From Corylus avellana (taxonomy: Eukaryota > Streptophyta > Magnoliopsida > Fagales > Betulaceae), in assembly GCF_901000735.1 (NCBI RefSeq), contig NC_081545.1, forward strand, positions 16,852,304 to 16,916,303: a DNA stretch of 64,000 nucleotides, given 5' to 3'. Below the pieces are notes generated by a model that searched no databases, had not been told where the DNA came from, and saw only the letters and a list, made by a program, of their open reading frames with translations. This document shows, piece by piece, positions 56,001 to 64,000 of the stretch. The position numbers were made by a program, and so were the translations under genes. Every line of letters begins with the position of its first letter. Position 1 is the stretch's first letter.

Positions 56001-59000
56001 ACGGGTTTTGACCTGACTGTGGATACAGGTCGAAGGAGCTTAGTTTCGGGTCTTGATAGCGCTGCCCAAGCTAGTGGCTCAACGGTGGATCTACCGCGAG
56101 TCACTGCCAATTTCGTTGCTGGAGTGCGAGTGCCCATTGGTGATGCAACTTTGCAAGCTGATAGCTCGTTGCTTACGGTGGACGGTGAACTCACCTGTGG
56201 TGTGTCTTTGCAAGAGGCTAGATCACTGGTGGATGCATCAGTAGTCATCGAGGCTAATGAGGGAGGTGGCGTAGATCTCTCTGGGGTTGTTGTAACTCGT
56301 TTTGAACTTCCAAGGTTCTCTCTGACCATGGAGGATCCACCGTTGCTTTGGTCATGTAACTCTGGCTCTCCTCCTTTCCACTCAGATTTCGCTGGTGAAG
56401 TGGTTGAGTTGACACCCATTCTACTTGGTCTCTCCAATGCAATGTTCGAAGATTGGTTTGCACCCTGTGAGTTTGTCTAGCCTGGGCAGACTTGGAAGCT
56501 TGAATATTTTTGGGGGGCTATGCCAGTTTGTTGATTCTTTCATCTCCTCTTTGGAAAGGGGAGTTGCAGGGGGACAATGAATGAATGTGTGGGGATGGAT
56601 ATTGGTATGCTTTTTCTAAGCTAGCTGGGGGTGAGAAGGTATTTTTTAGTTGGGGTGAGAAGGCAAGTGAGCAGGGTCCTTGTCTGGATATGGACTTGCT
56701 CTCTAACGTGGAGCCTACTCCATTGAGATGTGTGCAGCAGTCTCTTCTAAGAGAGCAGCATGGTCTTTGCTTCAGATTGGGTGCTGCAGACAGTGGAACA
56801 AATCCGTCATATTGTGGGGCTTTCGTGTTGAGAGTTCTGAAGAGGAGCTGGTGGCCTTGTTTGCGGCCATGGATGCTAGCCAGTTGGAGTAGGTGTTGTC
56901 CTCATGTTCCAGTTTTGGGAAAAAAAGGCAGCAGAGAATTAAGAAGGTTAGTTTGCTCCATAAACTATGATGCGAATAATGGTAGTGCTAGCCACGGTAG
57001 AGTGATGGGGGAGGGCTGCTAATGGTTTTTTATGAAGCCTAAGTTGTTCTCTTGGAATGTAAGAGGATTGAATGAGGCTGACAAGGATATAAGAGTTAGA
57101 AATCTTCTTGGACAATGGAAGGCAGATATTATTTATTTACTGGAGACCAAATTGGAGTTTATTTCCAGCAGTGTTGTACATAGCTTGTGGGGGTGTCAGC
57201 ATTTGGATTGGTTCTACTCACCTTCTAGAGGGGCTTTTGGTGGCATTTTGGTTGTGGGATAGGAAGGTGGTGGAGAAGATTGAAGAGTGTATTGGGGAGT
57301 GTACAGTAGCTTCTTTTAGATACATCGAAATGATTTCTCCTAGGCTTTTGTGGGGGTTTATGGGCATAATTCCGATCGTGATAGAAGGTTATTATGGGAG
57401 GAGCTGGCTGGTTTGCTTGGTTGGTAGAATTTGCTTTGGTGCATTGGGGGTGACTTCAACGTTACCTACTATGGTGCATTGGTAGACTGAAGCTTGCTTT
57501 AGTTTCGGTATGATGGAGTTTTCTGATTATATTTCTGAGTTGGGCCTCATGGATCTTCCCCTTGTTTGGGGGGTGGGGGGGGTCTTTTACGTGGTCTTAT
57601 GACAGGGACTCTCCCTCTAGGTCAAGAATCGATAGGTTTTTTGTCTCTTCGGATTGGGAAGTTAAGTTTCCCGATCTTTTTCAAAAAAGGCTGCTAAGAT
57701 TGCGCTTAGACCACTTTCCCATTCTCCTTGATTGTGGTGATTCTCTGAGAGGCAAAAAATATTTTAAGTTTGAGAATATGTGCGACTTAAGGCAAAAGGT
57801 TTTGTGGACAGGGTAAGGCAGTGGTGGTCTTTCTATTACTTTCATGACTCTTCTAGCTTCATTTTGGCTAGGAAGCTAAAGGCATTGAAAACTGATTTAA
57901 AAATCTAGAATGAAGTTTAAGTTTGAGAATATGTGACTTTAAGGCAGAAGGTTTTGTGGACAGGGTAAGGCAGTGGTGGTCTTCCTATTACTTTCACGAC
58001 TCTTCTAGCTTCATCTTGGCTAGGAAGCTAAAGGCATTGAAAACTGATTTAAAAATCTAGAATGAAAAGGTGTTTAGCAATGTGGAGTTTTTAAAAAATC
58101 TCTTCTGGTCTTGTGTTCTGGATGGGTTGGAGGAGGTGAGAGCTTTAGTTGATGAAGACAAGTTGAGGAAAACCTCGGTTATTAGTAAATTGGAAAAAAA
58201 CTTTATTAATGGAGGAGATTAGTTGGACGCAAAAGTGAAAGGGCTCTTTGGCTAAAAGAGGGTGACAAATGCACTAGGTTTTTTCATCAGGTGGCAAACT
58301 CAAATAGGAGAAACAACTCCATTGAAGCTCTGGTAGTGGATTGGTTATTCTCTTCTGGCCAATCTATTATCAGGGAATATGTTGTGCGATACTATGATAG
58401 GTTGTTTACAAAACAGTTCAGTTGGATGGCCTTGTTTTTTACTCCATATCTACAAAGGATGCATCGGGGTTAGAGAGCCCGTTTGAGGAAGTTGAGGTTT
58501 TAAGGTGGTGAAATATATGAACAGTGATAAGGCACCAATGCCTGATGGTTTTTCTATGGCTTTATTCCAAGCTTGCTGGGATGTGCTCAAGGCTGACATT
58601 ATGGGGGCGTTTCATGACTTTCACACTAGTAGTAATTTTGAAAAAAGTCTTAATGCCACATTCATTCCAAAGAAATCCGGGGCTATTGATCTTAAAGACT
58701 TTCGGCTTATTAGTCTTGTGAGTGGAATCTATAAGATTATTGCCAAAGTGCTTGCCAATAGGTTGAGAAAGGTTGTGGAGAAGATTATTTTGAAATCTCA
58801 GAATGCTTTTGTTCAAGGTAGGCAAATCTATGATTCAGTTCTCATTGCAAACAAATGTTTGGATAGTAGAATCAGATTCGGTGAACTAGGGGTGCTTTGC
58901 AAACTAGACATTGAGAAGGCATATGATCATGTCAATTGGGATTTCTTGGCATATGATCATGTCAATTGGGATTTCTTACTTGTTAGTAGTTGTGGTTTTG

Positions 59001-62000
59001 AGGAGAAATGGCGCTCTTGAATAGCGCATTATATTTCTTCGGTGCGTTTTTCCATTTTGGTGAATGGGAGGGAAGTCCATTCGGTTTCTTTAGTAGCTCA
59101 CGTGGTTTGAGACAAGGTGATCATTTTTCTCCATTTCTCTTTGTTATTGTGATGGAGGCTTTGAGTAGAATGGTTTCTGCCATTGTTAGTGGGGTCTTCT
59201 TTCTAGATTTTCTGTGGGGTCTAGGCAGTTTGGGGTGGTTGACATCTCTCATTTGTTGTTTGTGGATGACATTTTGGTTTTTTGTTGGGCTAAGCCTGAT
59301 CATCTTTACTTTCTTCGTGCTTTATTTTTATGCTTTGAAGCTCTCCGGTTTGAAGATAAATGTGGCCAAGTCGGAATTGGTTTCCGTGGGTAATGTGGAG
59401 AATGTGGATGGGTTGGTGGGCATTCTAGGCTGCGGTGTTTCTTCTTTGCCTTTGAAGTATCTTGGTCTTCCGTTGGGGGCCTCCTCCTATAAGGCCAACG
59501 CAAACCGGAAGATCTTAGTTGTCCTTGGGATGAAGTTATTAAAAAGATCTCCGGTTGGCTAGTTGGAAAATAATGTACTTGTTTAAGGGTGGGAATGTTA
59601 CCCTCATCAAGAGTACGCTTTCCAATTTGCCAACGTATTTCTTGTCACTCTTTCCTCTCCCTATGGGTTGCTAATTTTATCGAGAAGCTTTATCGAGATT
59701 TCTTATGGGACGGGATAGGAGAATGGTTCGAATTCCACTTGGTAAGCTGGTCCAGGGTTTGTTCTCCGATCTTTGAGGGAGGGTGGGGGTTTAGAACTTG
59801 CTGTTGTATAATCGTGCCCTCTTAAGGAAATGGCTATGGTGTTATGTGCATGAGAGAAGCCTAGTAGAGAGTTGTAGTTGACTCTAAATGTGGTAGTTCG
59901 TGGGGTGGGTGGTTTTCCAACGAACCACTCCTTATGGCTAGGGTTATAGAAGAATATTAAGAGGGATTGGGGATTGTTTTCAATTCACACCATTTGAGGT
60001 GAGAGACAGTGCTAAGGTGAGTTTCTAGCATGATTTGTGGTGTGGGAACATGGCCTTTAAAGAGGCTTTTCAAGATTATTTGGTATTGCTTGCATTAAGG
60101 ATGCTTTCGTAATTGCTCATTTGGAGCTTTCTAGCGGTTCCAATTAGTGGAACGTAAGCTTTGTTAAAGCGACTCATGATTGGGAGGTGAATTTCTTTGC
60201 CTCAATTTTTTATTTGTAGTACTCAGGTAGAGCAAGAAAGGAAGGTGAAGACAAGCTTTGGTGGATCCCCTCTGAAAAAGGGTTGTTCATTGTTAGCTCC
60301 TTCTATAAGGTCCTTGTTTGTAATGGTGACATTCTTTTTCCTTAGAAAAAAAATTTGGCAGACCAAGGTTTCTTTGAAAGTAGCTTTTTTTGCTTGGTCG
60401 GCTGCCCTAAGAAAGATTCTTACCATGGATAACCTTAGGAAGAGGCATGTCCTTTTGGTTGATTGGTGTTGTATGTGCAAGATGGATGAGGAGTTCGTGG
60501 ACCATCTTTTTCTACATTGTGAGGTAGCTTGTGCATAAAGAGTGTGTTTTTCAGTTGTTTTGGGCTTTCTTGGGCTAATGTATGTTTGTTAGTGGGCAGA
60601 CGGTAGCTCTTAGATTGCTGCTATATAGAAGATAGTGCCTTCTTGTCTTTTGTGGTGTCTCTGGAGGGAGCGCAATGATAGATGTTTCGAGGATCGCGAG
60701 AGGACGTTGGCGGAGCTTGTCCTTATTTTCTTATACTCTGTATTCTTGGACAGTTGCTTTTTTAGCTTCCTTTGTGCTTAGCTTTTGTGATTTTCTTGTT
60801 CTCTTTTCTTCTCCTACTTAGGTGTTTATTTTGTTTATTTTCTTCTTCTCCTACTTAGGTGTTTATTTTGTTTATTTTCTGTGTACCCAAGTTGTGTCTT
60901 TTGCGTTAGATTTTGAGTACTTGTAAAAAAAAAATGTTTTTGAAGTTGCTTTTCAGCGGTTAAAAAGTAGTGGAGAAAACACAGTCAGGTACCTCTGACT
61001 CTGTAGAGCAGGATGGAACTATAAGAACATGCTGATGCTAATTTTTAAGATGAGGATAGGATTTAAATGATATGCATGCCTGGCCTCCTTTTCCCCTCCC
61101 GAGATCTAGAATCTCTGTGCATTCACATGTAGTGGAAATTCCAGGTGGTAGGAGCCAGTGGCTATACTCGGGCAATTTTGACCGGTTATCTCAAACCTCT
61201 ACGTTTTTTTGGATGGACAATCTGCTGTTTCTGGTGCACAAGGAATTGCGTGAGATATATAACGCTTGATCTTAAATATTGTATTAAGCTTCCTGTTGTA
61301 GGTTCTGGGACACGAGATATCATCATGAATTATTGACAGACACTAGTCAGATTTTGTTCTAACTCTTTTATTTTATGTCTGTGGTTGAATTTCTATACAC
61401 CCATTGTTTGACATCTATCAGGACCATGGCCAAGCTCCAACTATAAGCTCTTTTCCATGTTTTAGATTTGCTCAGTTGGTGATTTTGTTGTCAATACAGG
61501 TTAATGTTAACTTGGCAGGGTTACCTGCTTTGGTTTTGCCCTGTGGATTTGTTGAAGGGGGAGTTGCAGGCCTCCCTGTTGGTCTTCAGATGATTGGTGC
61601 AGCATTTGATGAGGTATTGTATTCTTATGTAGCAATAGATATTTTGATCTTAGAATTACTGCATAGTCAGACCTTGTTCTTCTGGTCCTTTGTAAGTGAG
61701 ATGGGTTGCAACCTGTTATAGTTTTTCACTAATTAATTTAGTAAATGATTATTGAGTTAGTCTATTAATGAAAAATTAGAAAATTGGGGAGTGGTAAAAG
61801 AAGAATAATCTTCACTTTCAATGTTTTTTTTTAGATAAACTTTACTTACCAAACTAAACCTCTTTTGATTTTTTGATTTTTTTTGATTTTTTTTAATGAG
61901 CTCACTATTCAAAAGTAACCCAACTGATGAGTGCTTAATTGATAATTCCACAGGGACCAAGTTGGTCCAACAGCTTTTATTTAATAATCTCAAAGAGTTA

Positions 62001-62369
62001 ATAATTCATACTTGATATCTTAGGGATTTTGTCATGTTTGAATTAACTATTAGCACATGTTTTGTGCTAATTGTTCGTGATTTACAATGAAACTTATACG
62101 TTAATAGATGCAAGGAGAGTGAAAAGATTACTTCTGAAAAGGTGGTGAATACCGAAGGCGTCCGCTTGCAAATTATACAGCACAACATTTGCATACCTAA
62201 CCTGTGCTTATTGTAGTCCTCCATCATCATAACATTGAATAAAGGGCTGATATTAAGATTCGATTGATGTTTGCAGGAAAAATTGCTGAAAGTGGGTCAT
62301 ATCTTTGAGCAGACTCTTCAAAATTGTAGATTCGTCCCTCCACTGATAGAAGATGACAGTGCATGGTAG
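47148..62369 (+). CDS. GATA: Glutamyl-tRNA(Gln) amidotransferase subunit A, organellar
   Basis: Ten exons: 47148-47651, 47783-48094, 48494-48673, 48802-48896, 51478-51553, 51729-51806, 52236-52329, 52408-52457, 61500-61613, 62277-62369. All introns are GT-AG, phases agree, and 1,596 bp give 531 residues, close to the known plant protein. GatA, with GatB and GatC, converts Glu-tRNA(Gln) to Gln-tRNA(Gln) in chloroplasts and mitochondria and releases ammonia from glutamine. The amidase-signature triad is present: K108 (AVKDN), S183 (PGGSSGGSA) and S207 ([11 protein letters not shown]), with the same spacing as in bacterial GatA. The first ~30 residues are Ser/Arg/Pro-rich, fitting a transit peptide. 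ATG 47148 is the first in frame. Intron 8 (9,042 bp) holds two LINEs, and introns 4 and 6 hold other insertions. No lesion is seen. Confidence 0.96.
49331..50145. mobile_element. Possible decayed inverted-repeat element in GATA intron 4
   Basis: agctttcccagcagctctcc...cttcctaaaatttaagg near 49335-49385 resembles the inverse of cc.tacatttagggaaaactgaaggga...gctttcc near 50075-50135. A GA-repeat (49991-50021) lies between. Similarity is weak and no target duplication is clear, so this is only a candidate. Confidence 0.35.
50387..50927. mobile_element. MULE-type MITE in GATA intron 4
   Basis: The ends ggagaaaatataaaaccagtcc and the inverse of ggactggttttgtatttttctc begin inverted repeats of about 150-180 bp. 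Within them catggtaag and atgacttaaaact also pair. A 9-bp duplication ttaaaaaaa flanks it (50378-50386, 50928-50936), which fits Mutator-type insertion although it is A-rich. No coding sequence. It lies about 550 bp upstream of exon 5. Confidence 0.8.
51032..51432 (+). mobile_element. 5'-truncated LINE fragment before GATA exon 5
   Basis: The plus strand reads as the end of an L1-type ORF2: [22 protein letters not shown], a stop, then [20 protein letters not shown] and FLEFIDLC. It ends with a short A-rich tail near 51425. The same block ([19 protein letters not shown]) occurs in LINE B near 60655-60700. Only about 400 bp remain. The tail ends about 45 bp before exon 5, inside intron 4. Confidence 0.75.
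51919..52010 (-). mobile_element. Short LINE 3' end in GATA intron 6
   Basis: ttttttttggataagtaat followed by aaaagagcgcagaggggcgcaaccc is the antisense of the 3' end typical of plant L1-type LINEs (A-run preceded by attacttatc and cgccc/gcgct). The same ttttgataagtaat start marks LINE A at 52577. Only the terminal piece is present. Confidence 0.5.
52565..55097 (-). mobile_element. LINE A: ORF1-only L1-type element in GATA intron 8
   Basis: It is flanked by a 15-bp duplication, atggagagaaacatt, at about 52570-52584 (overlapping the tail) and 55083-55097. Read on the minus strand it has a 5' leader, ORF1 from 54961, and a 3' end attacttatc plus an A-run. There is no endonuclease, reverse transcriptase or other ORF2 sequence, although both element ends are present. 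It is therefore an internal-deletion copy that kept both ends, not the usual 5' truncation. Confidence 0.85.
52700..54964 (-). pseudogene. LINE A ORF1 protein with frame lesions
   Basis: It starts near 54961 ([19 protein letters not shown]) and continues with a DUF4283-like region ([19 protein letters not shown]). After a frame change near 54670 come [20 protein letters not shown], a stop near 54535, then a long open stretch 54470-53046 that is Pro/Ser-rich with repeated [12 protein letters not shown] units. After another frame change near 53046 it ends [14 protein letters not shown] near 52800, matching LINE B ([14 protein letters not shown]). Nucleic-acid-binding ORF1 proteins coat LINE RNA. 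With two shifts and a stop it is not functional now. Confidence 0.75.
55189..57022 (+). pseudogene. LINE B ORF1 remnant
   Basis: It begins in a conserved ORF1 region ([58 protein letters not shown]). Frame changes follow. It then has a long low-complexity stretch (55902-56480, [17 protein letters not shown]) and ends [16 protein letters not shown] near 56975. A stop lies 10 bases before the ORF2 start. It is interrupted by several stops and shifts. Confidence 0.7.
57032..60780 (+). pseudogene. LINE B ORF2: endonuclease, reverse transcriptase, zinc-finger remnants
   Basis: Domains in order: AP-type endonuclease start ([26 protein letters not shown]) at 57032, its end ([26 protein letters not shown]) at 57620-57735, and reverse transcriptase at 58505-59560. 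The reverse transcriptase contains [67 protein letters not shown], an FVDD box (59262-59273) in a shifted frame, and [13 protein letters not shown] zinc-binding region ([38 protein letters not shown]) lies near 60380-60530. There are many frame changes and a 30-bp duplication inside the RT, so it is inactive. Confidence 0.85.
58919..58978 (+). repeat. 30-bp in-frame duplication in the RT domain
   Basis: Two adjacent 30-bp copies (58919-58948, 58949-58978) encode [10 protein letters not shown] twice. They differ at the last base only. The repeated segment follows the motif-A aspartate (LDIEKAYD), so the fold of the active site would be disturbed. Confidence 0.92.
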
Positions 62370-64000
62370 CAACCCTAGGAAGGATCTTTGATGAGGATTT
62401 GAAAACCTAAGCCAATTTGTGACACCTTTGTATTCATTGATTGAAGATTCCGGAGTCATCAATTTGAACATGACAGCATGCAGGGCCACTCCATTGATAT
62501 AAAACAATTTTGGATGTATGATATGATATTGATAGGGGGTAGCATTGCCAATATTTTGGTATTTATTGGCTTTATTAATTAGAATTCGAATTTTCCTGGA
62601 ACAGGCAGTTTCTGAAGCCATGTTTCCTCAAATGTAAAACTAAGATAGATACAGGTGATGATGAATGATGATATGGAAACCCAAGATCAAGCATTTATGC
62701 CCTCTTTTGATGGTTCCAGATGGGCCAGTAATGTAGTAATCTTGTGGAATTTCTGAGATTACTTTTAACTGTTAAGTGATAATAATCAACTTGATTAGAT
62801 GCCATTTAGTTTTTGGGCTTGCCTTCTCTTCTCTGCTTTGTCAAAATAATATTCCACTCTATACAAACATTGAAATAATCGATGTGTGGATATTTCTCAC
62901 AACTATGTTCTATTATTGTGGACCAATCAAATCATCTGCTTCGTGCCAAAATTTATTCTTCCAATAAATTTGATTGGAAGAATTTACAAGGTACCAATCT
63001 TATTGGAAAAAATATATGCTTTTTGGCGTAGCTACTCAAAAATAAATGTGAAACAATAATTAATGGATATCTATTTATCCTATATTTTAGTTTGAGTTAA
63101 TATGATTGTGTAACGAAAAATAAAAATAATTTTTTTTTTAATTTATTTATTTTTTTATTTTTAATAATGAGAATTTCATTTCTGGAAGGAAATATGTGAA
63201 TAATATAAGAAATTAAACAAAAGGATTTTTCAGAGTATGCTTTGATAGGTCATGAGTTACGATATACCCTTTCAAAAAAAAAAAGTAATGATATACATCA
63301 TTTTTTTTCTTCTTCTAATTAATTAATACCGTACTATATCTCTCTTTCTACGACGCTTACATCTTCCTCCCCAAGACGTAAGACTTCATCTCCAAGCCTG
63401 GCTTACATGGGATGAGGGAAGCATCCCTATGCCTCCCTTGCACTCATCGCTGCCTCATGCGCCTCCATCTGGCCGGCCATCACTTTCGGGTGAGTAGATC
63501 TCATGCGCCTGCCTATGGAATTCACGCTCTTTGTGTCCTCGCCATCTCCGCTGCTGGTGCTATTGTTTTTTGAGTTTAATAATTTATTTATGCTGTTTCT
63601 TTGTTTTTTTATTTATGTTGTTTCCTTGCAGGTGTCCGAGTAGGATTGAAGGGTAATACCCCTATATGTGTCCCTTGCTCTCGAGGTTCAGATAGGGTTA
63701 AAAGGGTTTCCCGACGGTCATGCCCTTACTTGTACCTTATCTAACAACCTTAATTGATGACCTCTTATTTTGGTGTTTGAGCCAAGAATTCATAGGGTCA
63801 TGTCATTTATTTGATGCATTTCATTTTAATTTATGTTTACTTGGATTGTTTTGACGCTTATTGTTGAGCGGTCCAACCCTTTATTTTTATATTTTTGTAG
63901 TTCTTCCTTGTTGTACTTATAAAAAAGAAATGAATCCTTGTTGTCAAAAAAAAAAAAAAAAAAAGAACTGTTAATCAGTCGACGTTAGCCAAAAAACGAA
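62370..64000. other. GATA 3' flank, no gene seen
   Basis: The GATA 3' untranslated region probably occupies the first few hundred bases. Beyond that the DNA is AT-rich. A more GC-rich stretch at 63360-63760 (cctggcttacatgggatgag, tttcccgacggtcatgccct) leads to tgttgtacttataaaaaaga and an A-run ending at 63963. This looks like the 3' tail of a retroposed sequence on the plus strand, but I cannot name it. No coding region is supported. Confidence 0.45.

Larger units (their letters stand above)
55180..60935 (+). mobile_element. LINE B: L1-type element with ORF1 and ORF2 remnants in GATA intron 8
   Basis: Plus-strand ORF1 (55189-57022), ORF2 (57032 to about 60775) and an A-run at 60925-60934 define an L1-type LINE in the sense direction of GATA. 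ttttttaagttgct at about 55205 and tttttgaagttgct after the A-run could be target duplications with one mismatch, which would mean 5' truncation inside ORF1. That is uncertain. An 80-bp block (tttaagtttgagaatatg...aaaatctagaatga) is duplicated at about 57765-57910 and 57912-58065. Confidence 0.85.

Noticed and set aside
1..64000. CRISPR arrays, phage-like or bacterial gene clusters
   Set aside because: All regular repeats seen are plant-type minisatellites, LTRs or terminal repeats. Unit sizes and context do not fit, and coding signals are intron-split and eukaryotic.

Overview
This is a stretch of a plant nuclear genome, most likely a eudicot. The only clearly intact host gene has plant-type introns and encodes an organellar protein. 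Nearly everything else is AT-rich and made of plant transposable elements: Ty1/copia, Ty3/gypsy, chromovirus-type LTRs, MULE, hAT, L1-type LINE, a tRNA-derived SINE and foldback MITEs. I cannot name the species.

Region 1 (1-3824) is the right part of a Mutator-like element (MULE) whose transposase has lost its catalytic core. Region 2 (4245 to about 17060) is an internally deleted minus-strand copia element. It carries a non-autonomous gypsy-type element (5542-14474, near-perfect 5-bp target duplication) and a hAT derivative (14819-16124, 8-bp target duplication). The gypsy element in turn carries a solo LTR (6301-8142, duplication gtctc), a SINE (about 9213) and a MULE derivative (9691-10840, duplication taaaaacaa).

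Region 3 (18508-41237) is one hAT element swollen to 22.7 kb. Its transposase pseudogene (20741-29042, minus) is split by a young non-autonomous gypsy-type element (22150-28259, duplication accac). A minisatellite in its other half is split by a 7.5-kb MULE (32117-39657, duplication ttattatta). That MULE has a broken MuDR transposase but an intact GRF-zinc-finger passenger gene. The hAT and a nearby coding-free chromovirus-like element (41356-44331, duplication cgaag) both sit inside the reading frame of an unrecognised gene remnant (18036-18491 / 41238-41355 / 44337-44411).

Region 4 (47148-62369) is GATA, subunit A of the organellar glutamyl-tRNA(Gln) amidotransferase. It has ten exons, 531 codons, all three catalytic residues and consistent splice sites. 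Intron 8 is 9 kb because two L1-type LINEs in opposite orientations sit in it. Introns 4 and 6 hold further LINE ends and a MULE-type MITE, and a 540-bp foldback MITE lies about 190 bp upstream of the start codon. The last 1.6 kb holds no gene that I can support.

I see no operon, CRISPR array or other multi-gene functional system. The notable content is a multi-level transposon nest whose order can be read from target-site duplications, a pair of gypsy-type families that share a Gag-like protein and a 3' non-coding region, and the MULE with a dead transposase and a live passenger.
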